Below, piece after piece: positions 11,162 through 19,353 of a stretch of DNA of 64,000 nt. The notes beneath the pieces are model-generated. The model did not search any database. It had not been told where the DNA came from and saw nothing but the letters and a program-made list of their open reading frames with translations. The translations under genes and the position numbers were made by a program. Source of the DNA: Phycisphaerae bacterium (lineage in GTDB: Bacteria > Planctomycetota > Phycisphaerae > Sedimentisphaerales > Anaerobacaceae); the NCBI GenBank assembly GCA_017993835.1, contig JAGOLX010000002.1, positions 175,516-239,515 of the forward strand, written 5' to 3'. Numbering within the stretch: position 1 is the stretch's first letter; every line of letters starts with the position of its first letter.

Positions 11162-12652
11162 TTACACGGGCTGGCGGTTTTTCTTGAGGGACCAGTAGAG
11201 GTAGCCGGGGATTCCGAGGGCGACCCAGACCAGGCCCATCAGCGAGTTGATCAGGGGGGCCTCGCCTTTGCGGAAGTTCAGGATGTCCGTGTAGAGCGTG
11301 AAGACGACGTAGACCGAGGCGAAAGCGATGAACAGGATGGGCGTCCAGGGGTAGCCCCAGACCTTGTACGGTCGCGGCGTGTCGGGCATCCGCCTGCGGA
11401 GGGTGAAGACGCTGGCCGCAGCCAATGCGTAGAAAATCCAACTGACGAAGATCAGCATGTCCGTCAGTTGGTCGAAGGTCCCGCTCAGGACGAGTATCGA
11501 GGTCCAGATCCCCTGTACGACGAGCGACCGGGCCGGCGTGCGGAACCGCGGATGGACCTCGCCCAGACTGCGGAAGAACAGGCCCTCGCGAGCCATCGCG
11601 AAGTAGACCCGCGCGGACATCATCGTGGTCCCGTTCACCGCGCCGAAGGTCGAGACCATGATGGCGGCGGCGATGATCGCGCCGCCCCATTTGGCATGGA
11701 AGCTGTTGGCGACGTCTATCGCGACGATATAGCCTCCGCCCGTGGCCTCGGCGGCCCGATACCGCTGGGCGATCTCGGGGACCGGGATGACGTAGAGGTA
11801 GGCGAGGTTGACCAGGACGTAGACGCCGATGACGATCATCACGGCGGTCGCCATCGACTTGGGCAGGTTCCGCTGGACGTCGCGGATCTCGCCGGCCATG
11901 TAGGTGACGTTGATCCACCCGTCGTAGGCCCAGAACGCGCCGGCCATGGCCATGATGACCATCAGGAAGACCGAGGTCGAGCCCCCGGCCGCTGAGCCCG
12001 CGTCAGCCGTCGACTGCGTGAGGTTCGCGAGGTCGCCGTGTCCCAGGACGAACGCCAGCAGGACGATGCCCAGGATGATCGCGACCTTCATCGCCGCGAA
12101 GACGACCTGGATGGCGCTGCCCAGCTTGACACCCAGGTAGTTCATCGCGGTCAGGAACACGACCAGGACGATGGTGCAGAGCTTCAGGCCGATGAATCTG
12201 AAGGGGGTCATCGCGCCGATGAAGGGGATGGGGATGCTCCACTGCTCCCAGGCTGCGGGCAGGCGGGGCATCGGGACGAAGTAGCTCAGGGAATCGGAGA
12301 AGACGTAGGCGATCGAGGCAATGGAGCCGGTCTGAATGATGATGAAGACCGCCCAGCCGTAGAGGTAGCCGACGAAGCGGTTGTAGCCGCGGTTGAAGTA
12401 GATGTACTGGCCGCCGGGATCGCGGAACATACCGGAGATCTCCGCGATGGACAGCGCCCCGAACAGCGTCAGGATGCCCGCGACGACCCAGACGAGGATC
12501 AGCAGCTCCGGCGAGCCCAGTTGGGCGGCCATGACGCCGGGTTTCTTGAAGATGCCGGAGCCGATGATGGAGCCCACGCCGCAGGCAACCGCGGCAATGA
12601 AACCCAGCTCGCGACTGAGCTCGTGTCTTCTCGTTTCGTGGCTGTCGGTCAT
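11162..12652 (-). CDS. APC-family amino acid permease
   Basis: A 496-residue inner-membrane transporter with about twelve hydrophobic segments. TM1 carries the broken-helix signature GVGSIIGSGIFKKPG of the AA_permease_2 group, and TM6 contains GAFWAYDGWINVTY. These features match LAT/YkfD-like exchangers or proton symporters of amino acids. The order after TM12 ends with a short basic tail KKNRQPV. It is transcribed toward the SGNH gene but separated from it by 141 bases. The substrate cannot be read from sequence. Confidence 0.88.
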   Translation of the reverse strand: MTDSHETRRHELSRELGFIAAVACGVGSIIGSGIFKKPGVMAAQLGSPELLILVWVVAGILTLFGALSIAEISGMFRDPGGQYIYFNRGYNRFVGYLYGWAVFIIIQTGSIASIAYVFSDSLSYFVPMPRLPAAWEQWSIPIPFIGAMTPFRFIGLKLCTIVLVVFLTAMNYLGVKLGSAIQVVFAAMKVAIILGIVLLAFVLGHGDLANLTQSTADAGSAAGGSTSVFLMVIMAMAGAFWAYDGWINVTYMAGEIRDVQRNLPKSMATAVMIVIGVYVLVNLAYLYVIPVPEIAQRYRAAEATGGGYIVAIDVANSFHAKWGGAIIAAAIMVSTFGAVNGTTMMSARVYFAMAREGLFFRSLGEVHPRFRTPARSLVVQGIWTSILVLSGTFDQLTDMLIFVSWIFYALAAASVFTLRRRMPDTPRPYKVWGYPWTPILFIAFASVYVVFTLYTDILNFRKGEAPLINSLMGLVWVALGIPGYLYWSLKKNRQPV

Positions 12653-12941
12653 CGTGTCGCCAAAGGGGACCTGGGGTCCAGACTCTGCACATCCTTACGG
12701 TCTGCCTTTTCCGTTCGAGTCCCCAGCGACGTCCGTTTCACTTGGCGGTCGCTCCAGGGCTCCGAGATCTCCTGTCACGGCGGCCATTGTAAGACCGAGC
12801 CGCCGGAACGCAAGGCAAATGCGCGAGGAGTCCAGGGAGGTCGGGCAGGGGCGATAGTTGTTTTGCCATTCGGGCTGCTGTGCGGTATGGTGGCATTCGG
12901 TGTCTGTCAAATGCCATGGCCATGATTGGAGACGGGAACAG

Positions 12942-14519
12942 ATGGACAATGCTGTGATGGCGTGGTTCCGCTTGGGGGTCTGCCTGTCGGCGGCTGTCGT
13001 ATCGGCATGCGCTGCGGCGCAGGGGCGCGTGCCGCCTCTGCACGATGCCTTGATTATTAACGAGGACGACAGCCATTTCTTCTCCTCTCGCCAGGCCGAC
13101 GCCATGAACCGCGAGGGGCTTGATGCCTTCATCGACCAGTACGCGGGCAGCGCGGTGACGCATCTGTTCCTGTGTCCCAACGCGATGCGAGCCAGTTTCC
13201 GCAGCCGGACGCGGGACGCGATCTGGGACCCGGTCGAAGGCAGAGCACCTTCCAATCGCTGGGTGGATAACGCCCGTTTGCTCCATGAGCGGGGCCTCGA
13301 TCCCTACACGGTCTGGATCGCACGCTGTCGGGAGAAGGGCATTTCGCCCTGGCTGTCGATGCGCATGAACGACATTCACAGCGTGGACGATCCGAACTCC
13401 TTCATGCACTCGTCCTTCTGGCGGGAGCACCCGGAGTGGTGGCGCGTCCCCAACGGTTCGGCTTCGCCTTGGCAGAACCGGGCGATGAATTACGCCCATG
13501 CGGCGGTTCGCGCGCACCAGATGGCCTTTGTGGCCGAGCTGCTCGAACGCTACGATCCCGACGGACTGGAACTGGACTGGATGCGGTTCGGCTGGCACCT
13601 GACACCCGGCCGGGAGAAGGATGAAGGCAAGCATCTCACGGAGTTCGTCCGCGACGTCCACGCCCTTGTCACGACGTGGGCGACCCGGCGCGGACATCCG
13701 ATCTCGCTCGGCGTGCGGGTCCCGGCGCATCCGGACGCTGCGGCGTTGCTGGGGATGGACGGCGTGCAGTGGGCCAAGGACGGCCTGGTCGATCTGTTGG
13801 TGCCATGTCCGTTCTGGTCCTCCTCCGATTTCGACATTCCGGTCGAGTTGTGGAAGGAGCGGCTGGGACCGGGCGCCGGGTCCGTCGTGGTCGCTCCCGG
13901 ATTGGAGTACAACGCACGCCCCTGGCCAGGCGGCATGGCCGTCGCCAACACTCTGGCATCGGCCTATGGCTTCGCTGCCTCCTCGCTCGCTCGCGGAGCC
14001 GATGCGCTGTACCTGTTCAACTGGATGGATTCGGAAACGAGACCTGTCCCCGCTGAGTCGTACCGCAGGCTTGTCGAGAGCGGGTTGGGCGCCGATGTTG
14101 TGCGTCGAGCGGAGCGCCGCCACCCGGTGTGCTATCGCGACACGGTCCCCGATGGTTTTCCGAGCGTCACAATGCTGCCGGCTGAAGGGCCCGAGGGCCG
14201 GGAGTTTCGCATCCATATCGGCCCAGCGCCTGCCTCAGGACGCGTGGAGTTGATCGTCGGACTGGCGCCGCGCGAGGGCGTGTCCGGTGCTACGTTTCAG
14301 GCCGGGATCAACGGTGTCGATGCCGCCTTTGCCGGCGATCTCCAGGAGACCGCCCACATTGGAGGCGACCCGGCCCGCGTCGTCCGGTTCGCGTGTCCCC
14401 TGGCGGCGGTCCGCGACGGCTACAACACCGTTCGAATCCAGCAGACGCCTGGACAGCCGCCGCAGATGATCGTATGGGTCGAGCTGCGGATCGACCCGAC
14501 GGCCGGCGGGATCTTGTGA
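12942..14519 (+). CDS. Secreted glycoside-hydrolase-like TIM-barrel protein
   Basis: 525 residues with a signal ending near CAAAQG. The barrel-type sequence has GISPWLSMRMND, then DPDGLELDWMRFGWH with a likely strand-end acidic pair, then ISLGVRVPAHPDAAA. This resembles GHL10/DUF187-like putative glycoside hydrolases rather than a named CAZy family. The last 120 residues look like a beta-sandwich. ATG 12942 is chosen over 12957, and a longer upstream frame is ignored because the signal follows 12942. It is 31 bases upstream of another secreted propeller gene and so is likely in an operon with it. Confidence 0.6.
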   Translation: MDNAVMAWFRLGVCLSAAVVSACAAAQGRVPPLHDALIINEDDSHFFSSRQADAMNREGLDAFIDQYAGSAVTHLFLCPNAMRASFRSRTRDAIWDPVEGRAPSNRWVDNARLLHERGLDPYTVWIARCREKGISPWLSMRMNDIHSVDDPNSFMHSSFWREHPEWWRVPNGSASPWQNRAMNYAHAAVRAHQMAFVAELLERYDPDGLELDWMRFGWHLTPGREKDEGKHLTEFVRDVHALVTTWATRRGHPISLGVRVPAHPDAAALLGMDGVQWAKDGLVDLLVPCPFWSSSDFDIPVELWKERLGPGAGSVVVAPGLEYNARPWPGGMAVANTLASAYGFAASSLARGADALYLFNWMDSETRPVPAESYRRLVESGLGADVVRRAERRHPVCYRDTVPDGFPSVTMLPAEGPEGREFRIHIGPAPASGRVELIVGLAPREGVSGATFQAGINGVDAAFAGDLQETAHIGGDPARVVRFACPLAAVRDGYNTVRIQQTPGQPPQMIVWVELRIDPTAGGIL

Positions 14520-14550
14520 ACTCAAGTTGTCATTGGAGGTTACGCACGCT

Positions 14551-15969
14551 ATGCGACTGATCTTGACTTGTGTCACCGTTGTCGTCGTTATCGCGAGTGC
14601 GCAGACCGTCGCGGTTGCTGCTGCGCAGGAACCGATTCCCATCGCTGACCGATGGGAACTCTTTGTAGACGACTATCTCATTGAGAAGATGGAAGGCGAG
14701 GTCGAGCTGCGCCTAAACGAGCCGATCCCGCAGGAAGTCGTTATCGTGCACGACAGGCCATGGGAGGGCAACTCCTGCGGATACCATACGATCCTCCAGG
14801 ATGGGCCGCTCTATCGGATGTACTATCGCGGCTGGAACCACGACATGACCACGCAGAAGCAGACTCACCCTGCGGTGGTCTGCTACGCGGAGAGCCGGGA
14901 TGGGATTCACTGGGACAGACCCGCGCTCGACCTCGTCGAATTCCAAGGCTCGAAGCAGAACAACATCATCTGGGCGGGCGTCGGGACGCACAACTTCGTG
15001 CCTTTCAAGGATGCGCACCCCCAGTGCCCGCCGGACGCCCGGTACAAAGCGGTCGGTGTAGGCGAGGGCAAAGACAGCGGCGCGCTCTTCGCCTTCAAGT
15101 CGGCCGACGGCCTGCGCTGGCAGATGCTCGTAGAAAAGCCGATTCTGACCCAGGGCGCGTTCGACTCCCAGAACCTGGCCTTCTGGGACGCATTCCGCGG
15201 CCAGTACTGCTGCTATTTCCGCGACTTCCGCGACGGCAGACGGGACATCAAAGTCTCCACTTCGAAGGACTTCCTGAACTGGACGCAAGCCGAATGGCTC
15301 CAGTTCCCGGGTGTCGGCCCAGAGCACCTCTATACGAACGCGGTGATGCCATACTACCGAGCCCCACACTTGTTCGTCGGCTTCCCCACGCGGTTCCTCC
15401 CGGATCGCGGTTCTTTGACCGAAGGACTGTTCATGAGTTCCCGCGACAGTCGGATATTCCGTCGTTGGGCGGAGGCGTTCATTCGACCCGGGCTCAACCG
15501 GGACAAGTGGCACAATCGCAGCAACTACATCTGGTGGGGACTGTCGGAAACGGCATCCCCCTTGCCGGGCGGCGGACGGGAACTGTCTCTCTACACCGAT
15601 GAGAGCTACTACTTTCAGGGCCAGCCGGTGAAGACCCGACGCTACAGTTGCCGGATCGACGGCTTCGTCTCTCTGCATGCCTCTTATGCCGGCGGCAAGG
15701 TCCTGACGAAGCCCTTGACCTTCGTGGGCGAGAGTCTGCGCATCAACTACTCGACCTCGGCCGCGGGCGGTGTGCAGGTTCAGATCGAAGATCTCGACGG
15801 CCGGCCAATTCCGGGATTCGCCTTCTCCGATTGTCCCGAGATCTATGGCGACGCCGTCGAACACACGGTGACCTGGCAGGGCGGCGGCAACATGCGTACG
15901 CTGGCCGACAAGCCGATTCGCGTGCGGTTCGTGTTGCGCGACGCGGACTTGTATGCCTTCGGATTCTAA
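14551..15969 (+). CDS. Secreted five-bladed-propeller glycosidase-like protein (GH32/GH43-like)
   Basis: 472 residues with a signal ending near AVAAAQE. The body contains ELFVDDYLIEKM near the front, MYYRGWN, CYAESRDGIHWDRP and STSKDFLNWTQAE, repeated blade motifs seen in GH32/GH43-fold proteins that planctomycetes carry in large numbers. The C-terminal 110 residues form a beta-sandwich. GGAGG lies eleven bases before ATG 14551. Catalytic residues cannot be assigned with confidence. It follows the TIM-barrel gene closely and is probably co-transcribed. Confidence 0.6.
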   Translation: MRLILTCVTVVVVIASAQTVAVAAAQEPIPIADRWELFVDDYLIEKMEGEVELRLNEPIPQEVVIVHDRPWEGNSCGYHTILQDGPLYRMYYRGWNHDMTTQKQTHPAVVCYAESRDGIHWDRPALDLVEFQGSKQNNIIWAGVGTHNFVPFKDAHPQCPPDARYKAVGVGEGKDSGALFAFKSADGLRWQMLVEKPILTQGAFDSQNLAFWDAFRGQYCCYFRDFRDGRRDIKVSTSKDFLNWTQAEWLQFPGVGPEHLYTNAVMPYYRAPHLFVGFPTRFLPDRGSLTEGLFMSSRDSRIFRRWAEAFIRPGLNRDKWHNRSNYIWWGLSETASPLPGGGRELSLYTDESYYFQGQPVKTRRYSCRIDGFVSLHASYAGGKVLTKPLTFVGESLRINYSTSAAGGVQVQIEDLDGRPIPGFAFSDCPEIYGDAVEHTVTWQGGGNMRTLADKPIRVRFVLRDADLYAFGF

Positions 15970-15976
15970 ACGGCGC

Positions 15977-16019
15977 AAGAAAAGAAGCGAGGCCCAAGTC
16001 CTTTGACTCAGGCCCCGCT
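15977..16019 (-). terminator. Rho-independent-type terminator of the LamG/discoidin gene
   Basis: An interrupted stem pairs AGCG with CGCT, AGGCC with GGCCC and AGTC with GACT around a CTTT loop (15986-16019). Read on the minus strand the stem is followed by TTCTTTTCTT. It therefore suits the minus-strand gene ending at 16069. It could also stop transcription from the plus-strand gene ending at 15969. Confidence 0.6.
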
Positions 16020-16068
16020 CGATTCTACACATGGCACATCGCGGCCGTTTGGGCCGCGGTCTCGACCG

Positions 16069-18981
16069 TCACGGCACCGGTTTGCCGAAGGCGAGGTCGT
16101 CGAAGTACATCGTGCCGGTTCCGCCCGCGGCGGGGCTGGTCGGATTGCCCACGCCGATTGAGATCGATTTGATCGCGGTGACTTTCACCCCGGCCGCGGT
16201 CAGGTCGCTCAGCGGGACCAGCCACTGCTGCCAGTCGAATCGTCCGGTCGCCAGCGCGTCCGGACAGAGCAGCGTCGCGGTCTTGGAACTGTCCTTGACC
16301 GTCAGATAGAGACGCTCGACCGAATTGCCTCCCACCTGGGCGGTGCCGATCTCCGCGATCTCCCAATTGCCGGTGACGTTGCCCGTGGTGGCGACGTTGG
16401 AGAAGTCCGCATAGGTTGCGACGGTGCTGTTGTGGCTGCACACCGCCAGGCCGATGAGGACGGGGTCCGTCATGGCGATCGTCTGCGTCTGGCCCAACTG
16501 GGTCCAGGCGGCTCCGTCCGGCGAGATGTAGGCGGAGATGCCGTTGCCGTTCCGCTCGAGCTTGACCCAGTAGGGGAACGCGACCACAGTCGTGGGACTG
16601 ACGTTCGACGAGTCCGCGGCGCTGGTCAGTCGCCACTGGAAACTGGCGCCGTTGCCGTCGCTGGCGCTCTTGGCCATCATGGCGTTGGCCGCGCTGACCG
16701 AGGTGTTCTGGCGGATCATGACGCCGGCCTTGGCCCAGGGGTCGCTCGCGTAGAGACTGTTCACGCGGGCCACGATCGAGCCGTTGCCGGTGAGGCTCTT
16801 GTGGGCGAAGCGGAAGGCGTCGGAGGCGCCCCAGATGTCCTCGCCGATACCGTTCATCAAAATGGCGCCGTCGGAGCCTTCCACAAACGAAGCCCCGATG
16901 CCGCGGAAGTGCAGCGACAGGGAGTCGGCTCCGTTGGCGGCGAGGTCCTGGGCGGAATCGAAGGTCCGCGTCGCCTGCGAATAGTAAGGACTGGCTGTGT
17001 TGTCGTAGAGCATGGGCATCGATTGCCCGCCGCCGTGAACGATGATCGTCTCGCCGAATGTCCCCTTGCTGGAGTCTATGTACCCGACCTGCGAGCCGCT
17101 GCTCTTGTCGGTATAGCCGTCCTTCCAGGTGTCGAAGACGCAGTTGTCGCTGTCGTTGTAGCTCTCGAAGTCGTCAATCGCTTCGTATTGCTGGGAGGTG
17201 AAGCTCCAGACATCGCCTTCGCGAGTCCCCGCGTCGCCGACCTCATTGACCTTCCAGTAGTACGTGGTCCCGAAATCCAGAGCCTCCGGCGTGAAGCGGT
17301 GGCCGGCGACGGTCTGGGCCGTCACAGTCCCTTGAGCCACCGCGTTGGCGTCGGTCCCGAAGCAGACCTCGTGCGAGGTCGCTTCGCGTCCGGGACGCCA
17401 GTTCATCGCCGTGTCGAGGCTGATCTCCGTGGCGCCGTCCGCCGGCTCAGGGTTGAAGGCCTTCACCGGGACGTAGTAGAACCGCACCTCGCTCAGGCAG
17501 ACCGTCGCGTACGCGCCGTGTACGGTGTTGACGGTCAGCCGGACGTGCCTGGCGGCGACGCCGCCGAAGTCGACGGTGGTGTTCGCCTCATAGGTCGGCT
17601 CGCCGGTCCCCTGGCCGAATTCGGGCACGTTCTCCAGAGCAGTCCAGGTCTGGCCGTCGGTGGAATACTCGATGGTGACGTTCTTGGCTCCCCAACCGAC
17701 CCAGGCCTCGAACTGGGAGTTGGCGTTCCACACCCACAGCTCGTCCAACCGGTACTCCTGGTCGAAGGTGTATTCGATCCAGGCGGGGAGGGTCTTGACC
17801 ATCCACATGTCGGTGGTGTTGACGGAATGCTGGTCGTCTTTGAGTCCGGAGCCGTCGATGGTCGCGGTGGCAGGGGACTTGCTGTCCTGGCCGGAGGCTT
17901 TGACCGTCAGTTTGGTGATCGGATAGGCGTAAGGCTCGGCCGTGAAGCTCCAGATATCGCCCTTGAAGACCGTGTAGTCCGGGGCTCCATTGACCTCGTC
18001 GACTCGCCAGTAGTAGGTCTGACCGTAGGAGAACAGACCCTCGGGGTCGAACTCGGTGTCCGTCTGGCCCTGGCTGAGGAGGACGCCTCTCGGGTCCGAC
18101 GTGCTGGCGGCGCTGACGTCTGCGAGTTCGGTCCCGAAGTATACATCGTGGGTTGCGGCGTAGCTGCCTGCCGTCCAACTCAGTATCGCATCGGAAGGGA
18201 CATCCTGTGCCTCATGGAGCGGCTGCGGGTTGCCGGCCAGCGTTGGTGAGCCGGGACCCTCGGGGAGAATGAAATCCGCGGCGGGATCAAACGCGCCGGT
18301 GAATGTCGAGAACGCCACTGCGTCGTACTCGCCAATGAGCTGTCGCCCGCCGTTGACGGAACTATGACGGATATTGCCCCACGAAATCCATTTCGTGATC
18401 GACTGCGGCGAACCGTTGACGCTCTGGAAGATCTGCACGCCGTCCAGGTAGTAGTTGATCGTGTTGGCGCCGTCGTAGACGATCGCGTAGTGGTGTACTT
18501 CCCCCGCAGAGGGAATGACCTGAATGTTGTTGTTGGAGACATCGGTGCTGCCATTCCAGTTGCCGGCGGATAGTCCGGTCTGGAAACGGACAAAGCACTG
18601 GCCGCCGATGTCGATGATGGGGGCCATCGAGTCGCCCGTCCCGGTGCGAGTGAAGACCGCCTCCACGACGAAGGCCGCGCCCGTGAAGTTGGAAGCGTTC
18701 TTGTTGAACGCCGACGCGTCGAACTCGAAGCTCTCCTGGCTGGCTCCGTCGGCGTCGGTCAGCACGCCCAGGCTATTGGAGACGATCTCCGTCCCATGAT
18801 GGGCTGCAAAGGTGCCCGTCGTGTCGATCTCTCGGTATCCCCGCGTGTACGCCGTGCCCTTCAGCGTCCCGACGAAATCGATGTATACTTGCGTCGTCAC
18901 ATCGCCGGCACGGACTACCCCTGTCGCAATGACGCACAACAGGGAGAAACAAAGAACCGAACGTATCGCCTTCGTACACAT
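16069..18981 (-). CDS. Large secreted LamG/discoidin/Fn3-like carbohydrate-binding protein
   Basis: 970 residues with an N-terminal signal ending near VVRAGD. Approximate order: LamG-like lectin domain 30-240; Fn3-like segment with HDVYFGTELADV and YYWRVDEVNG (250-350); discoidin (F5/8C) 355-510 with VKASGQDSKSP and RHVRLTVNT; second Fn3-like 515-600; then a DFESYND segment, a DUF1349-like lectin (AGVMIRQNTS, 700-880) and a closing binding domain ending in MYFDDLAFG. No catalytic domain is seen. It probably attaches to polysaccharide. GAGGAGG lies six bases before the ATG. It is a paralogue of the protein at 48348-51389. Confidence 0.8.
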   Translation of the reverse strand: MCTKAIRSVLCFSLLCVIATGVVRAGDVTTQVYIDFVGTLKGTAYTRGYREIDTTGTFAAHHGTEIVSNSLGVLTDADGASQESFEFDASAFNKNASNFTGAAFVVEAVFTRTGTGDSMAPIIDIGGQCFVRFQTGLSAGNWNGSTDVSNNNIQVIPSAGEVHHYAIVYDGANTINYYLDGVQIFQSVNGSPQSITKWISWGNIRHSSVNGGRQLIGEYDAVAFSTFTGAFDPAADFILPEGPGSPTLAGNPQPLHEAQDVPSDAILSWTAGSYAATHDVYFGTELADVSAASTSDPRGVLLSQGQTDTEFDPEGLFSYGQTYYWRVDEVNGAPDYTVFKGDIWSFTAEPYAYPITKLTVKASGQDSKSPATATIDGSGLKDDQHSVNTTDMWMVKTLPAWIEYTFDQEYRLDELWVWNANSQFEAWVGWGAKNVTIEYSTDGQTWTALENVPEFGQGTGEPTYEANTTVDFGGVAARHVRLTVNTVHGAYATVCLSEVRFYYVPVKAFNPEPADGATEISLDTAMNWRPGREATSHEVCFGTDANAVAQGTVTAQTVAGHRFTPEALDFGTTYYWKVNEVGDAGTREGDVWSFTSQQYEAIDDFESYNDSDNCVFDTWKDGYTDKSSGSQVGYIDSSKGTFGETIIVHGGGQSMPMLYDNTASPYYSQATRTFDSAQDLAANGADSLSLHFRGIGASFVEGSDGAILMNGIGEDIWGASDAFRFAHKSLTGNGSIVARVNSLYASDPWAKAGVMIRQNTSVSAANAMMAKSASDGNGASFQWRLTSAADSSNVSPTTVVAFPYWVKLERNGNGISAYISPDGAAWTQLGQTQTIAMTDPVLIGLAVCSHNSTVATYADFSNVATTGNVTGNWEIAEIGTAQVGGNSVERLYLTVKDSSKTATLLCPDALATGRFDWQQWLVPLSDLTAAGVKVTAIKSISIGVGNPTSPAAGGTGTMYFDDLAFGKPVP

Positions 18982-19164
18982 GTCATTCCTCCTCTAAGAA
19001 CTCTGCACTCCTGTCGATCGACCCACGCTTGCCCACGCGACAAGCCACGGAACTCCCTCCGGCAATGGCCAGAGCGGCCCGCCGTTTCCGATTACTTCGT
19101 CATGCGTATGCCCGGACTTTTCGTTCGACTCAAGGAACCTGAGCCCCCGCACATCACAAGTCCT

Positions 19165-19194
19165 ATAATACCAGACCGCAGCATCCGCTGTCAA
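19165..19194 (-). promoter_or_regulatory. Strong sigma-70-type promoter for the LamG/discoidin gene
   Basis: On the minus strand there is a perfect -35 TTGACA (19189-19194), an 18-base spacer and -10 TATTAT (19165-19170). The start codon lies about 177 bases beyond the predicted start site, so the transcript has a long leader. Confidence 0.6.
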
Positions 19195-19269
19195 CAACTC
19201 CGGCCATCGCACCCTCGCTAAGGTGCATGACCGTACTGGTGCGCGTGCAACAGGGGTTCAAGAAGACTC

Positions 19270-19326
19270 TGGATTGTCATTCCCGCGCAAAGCCTGCCCT
19301 CGACCCGATCGGGGGCGGGAATCCAG
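19270..19326. repeat. dRS3-like inverted repeat
   Basis: ATTCCCGC and GCGGGAAT form the arms of a hairpin with CTGG and CCAG outside them. The arrangement resembles the dispersed ATTCCC-N-GGGAAT repeats found in many bacterial genomes. It lies in the intergenic gap between the LamG gene and the S41 protease gene. Confidence 0.5.
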
Positions 19327-19353
19327 TTCCTGGGGCACGTCACAAACCACGAC

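Noticed and set aside
16432..18249. Plus-strand frame of about 600 codons opposite the LamG protein
   Set aside because: Antisense of a clear domain-rich gene, no recognisable domain.
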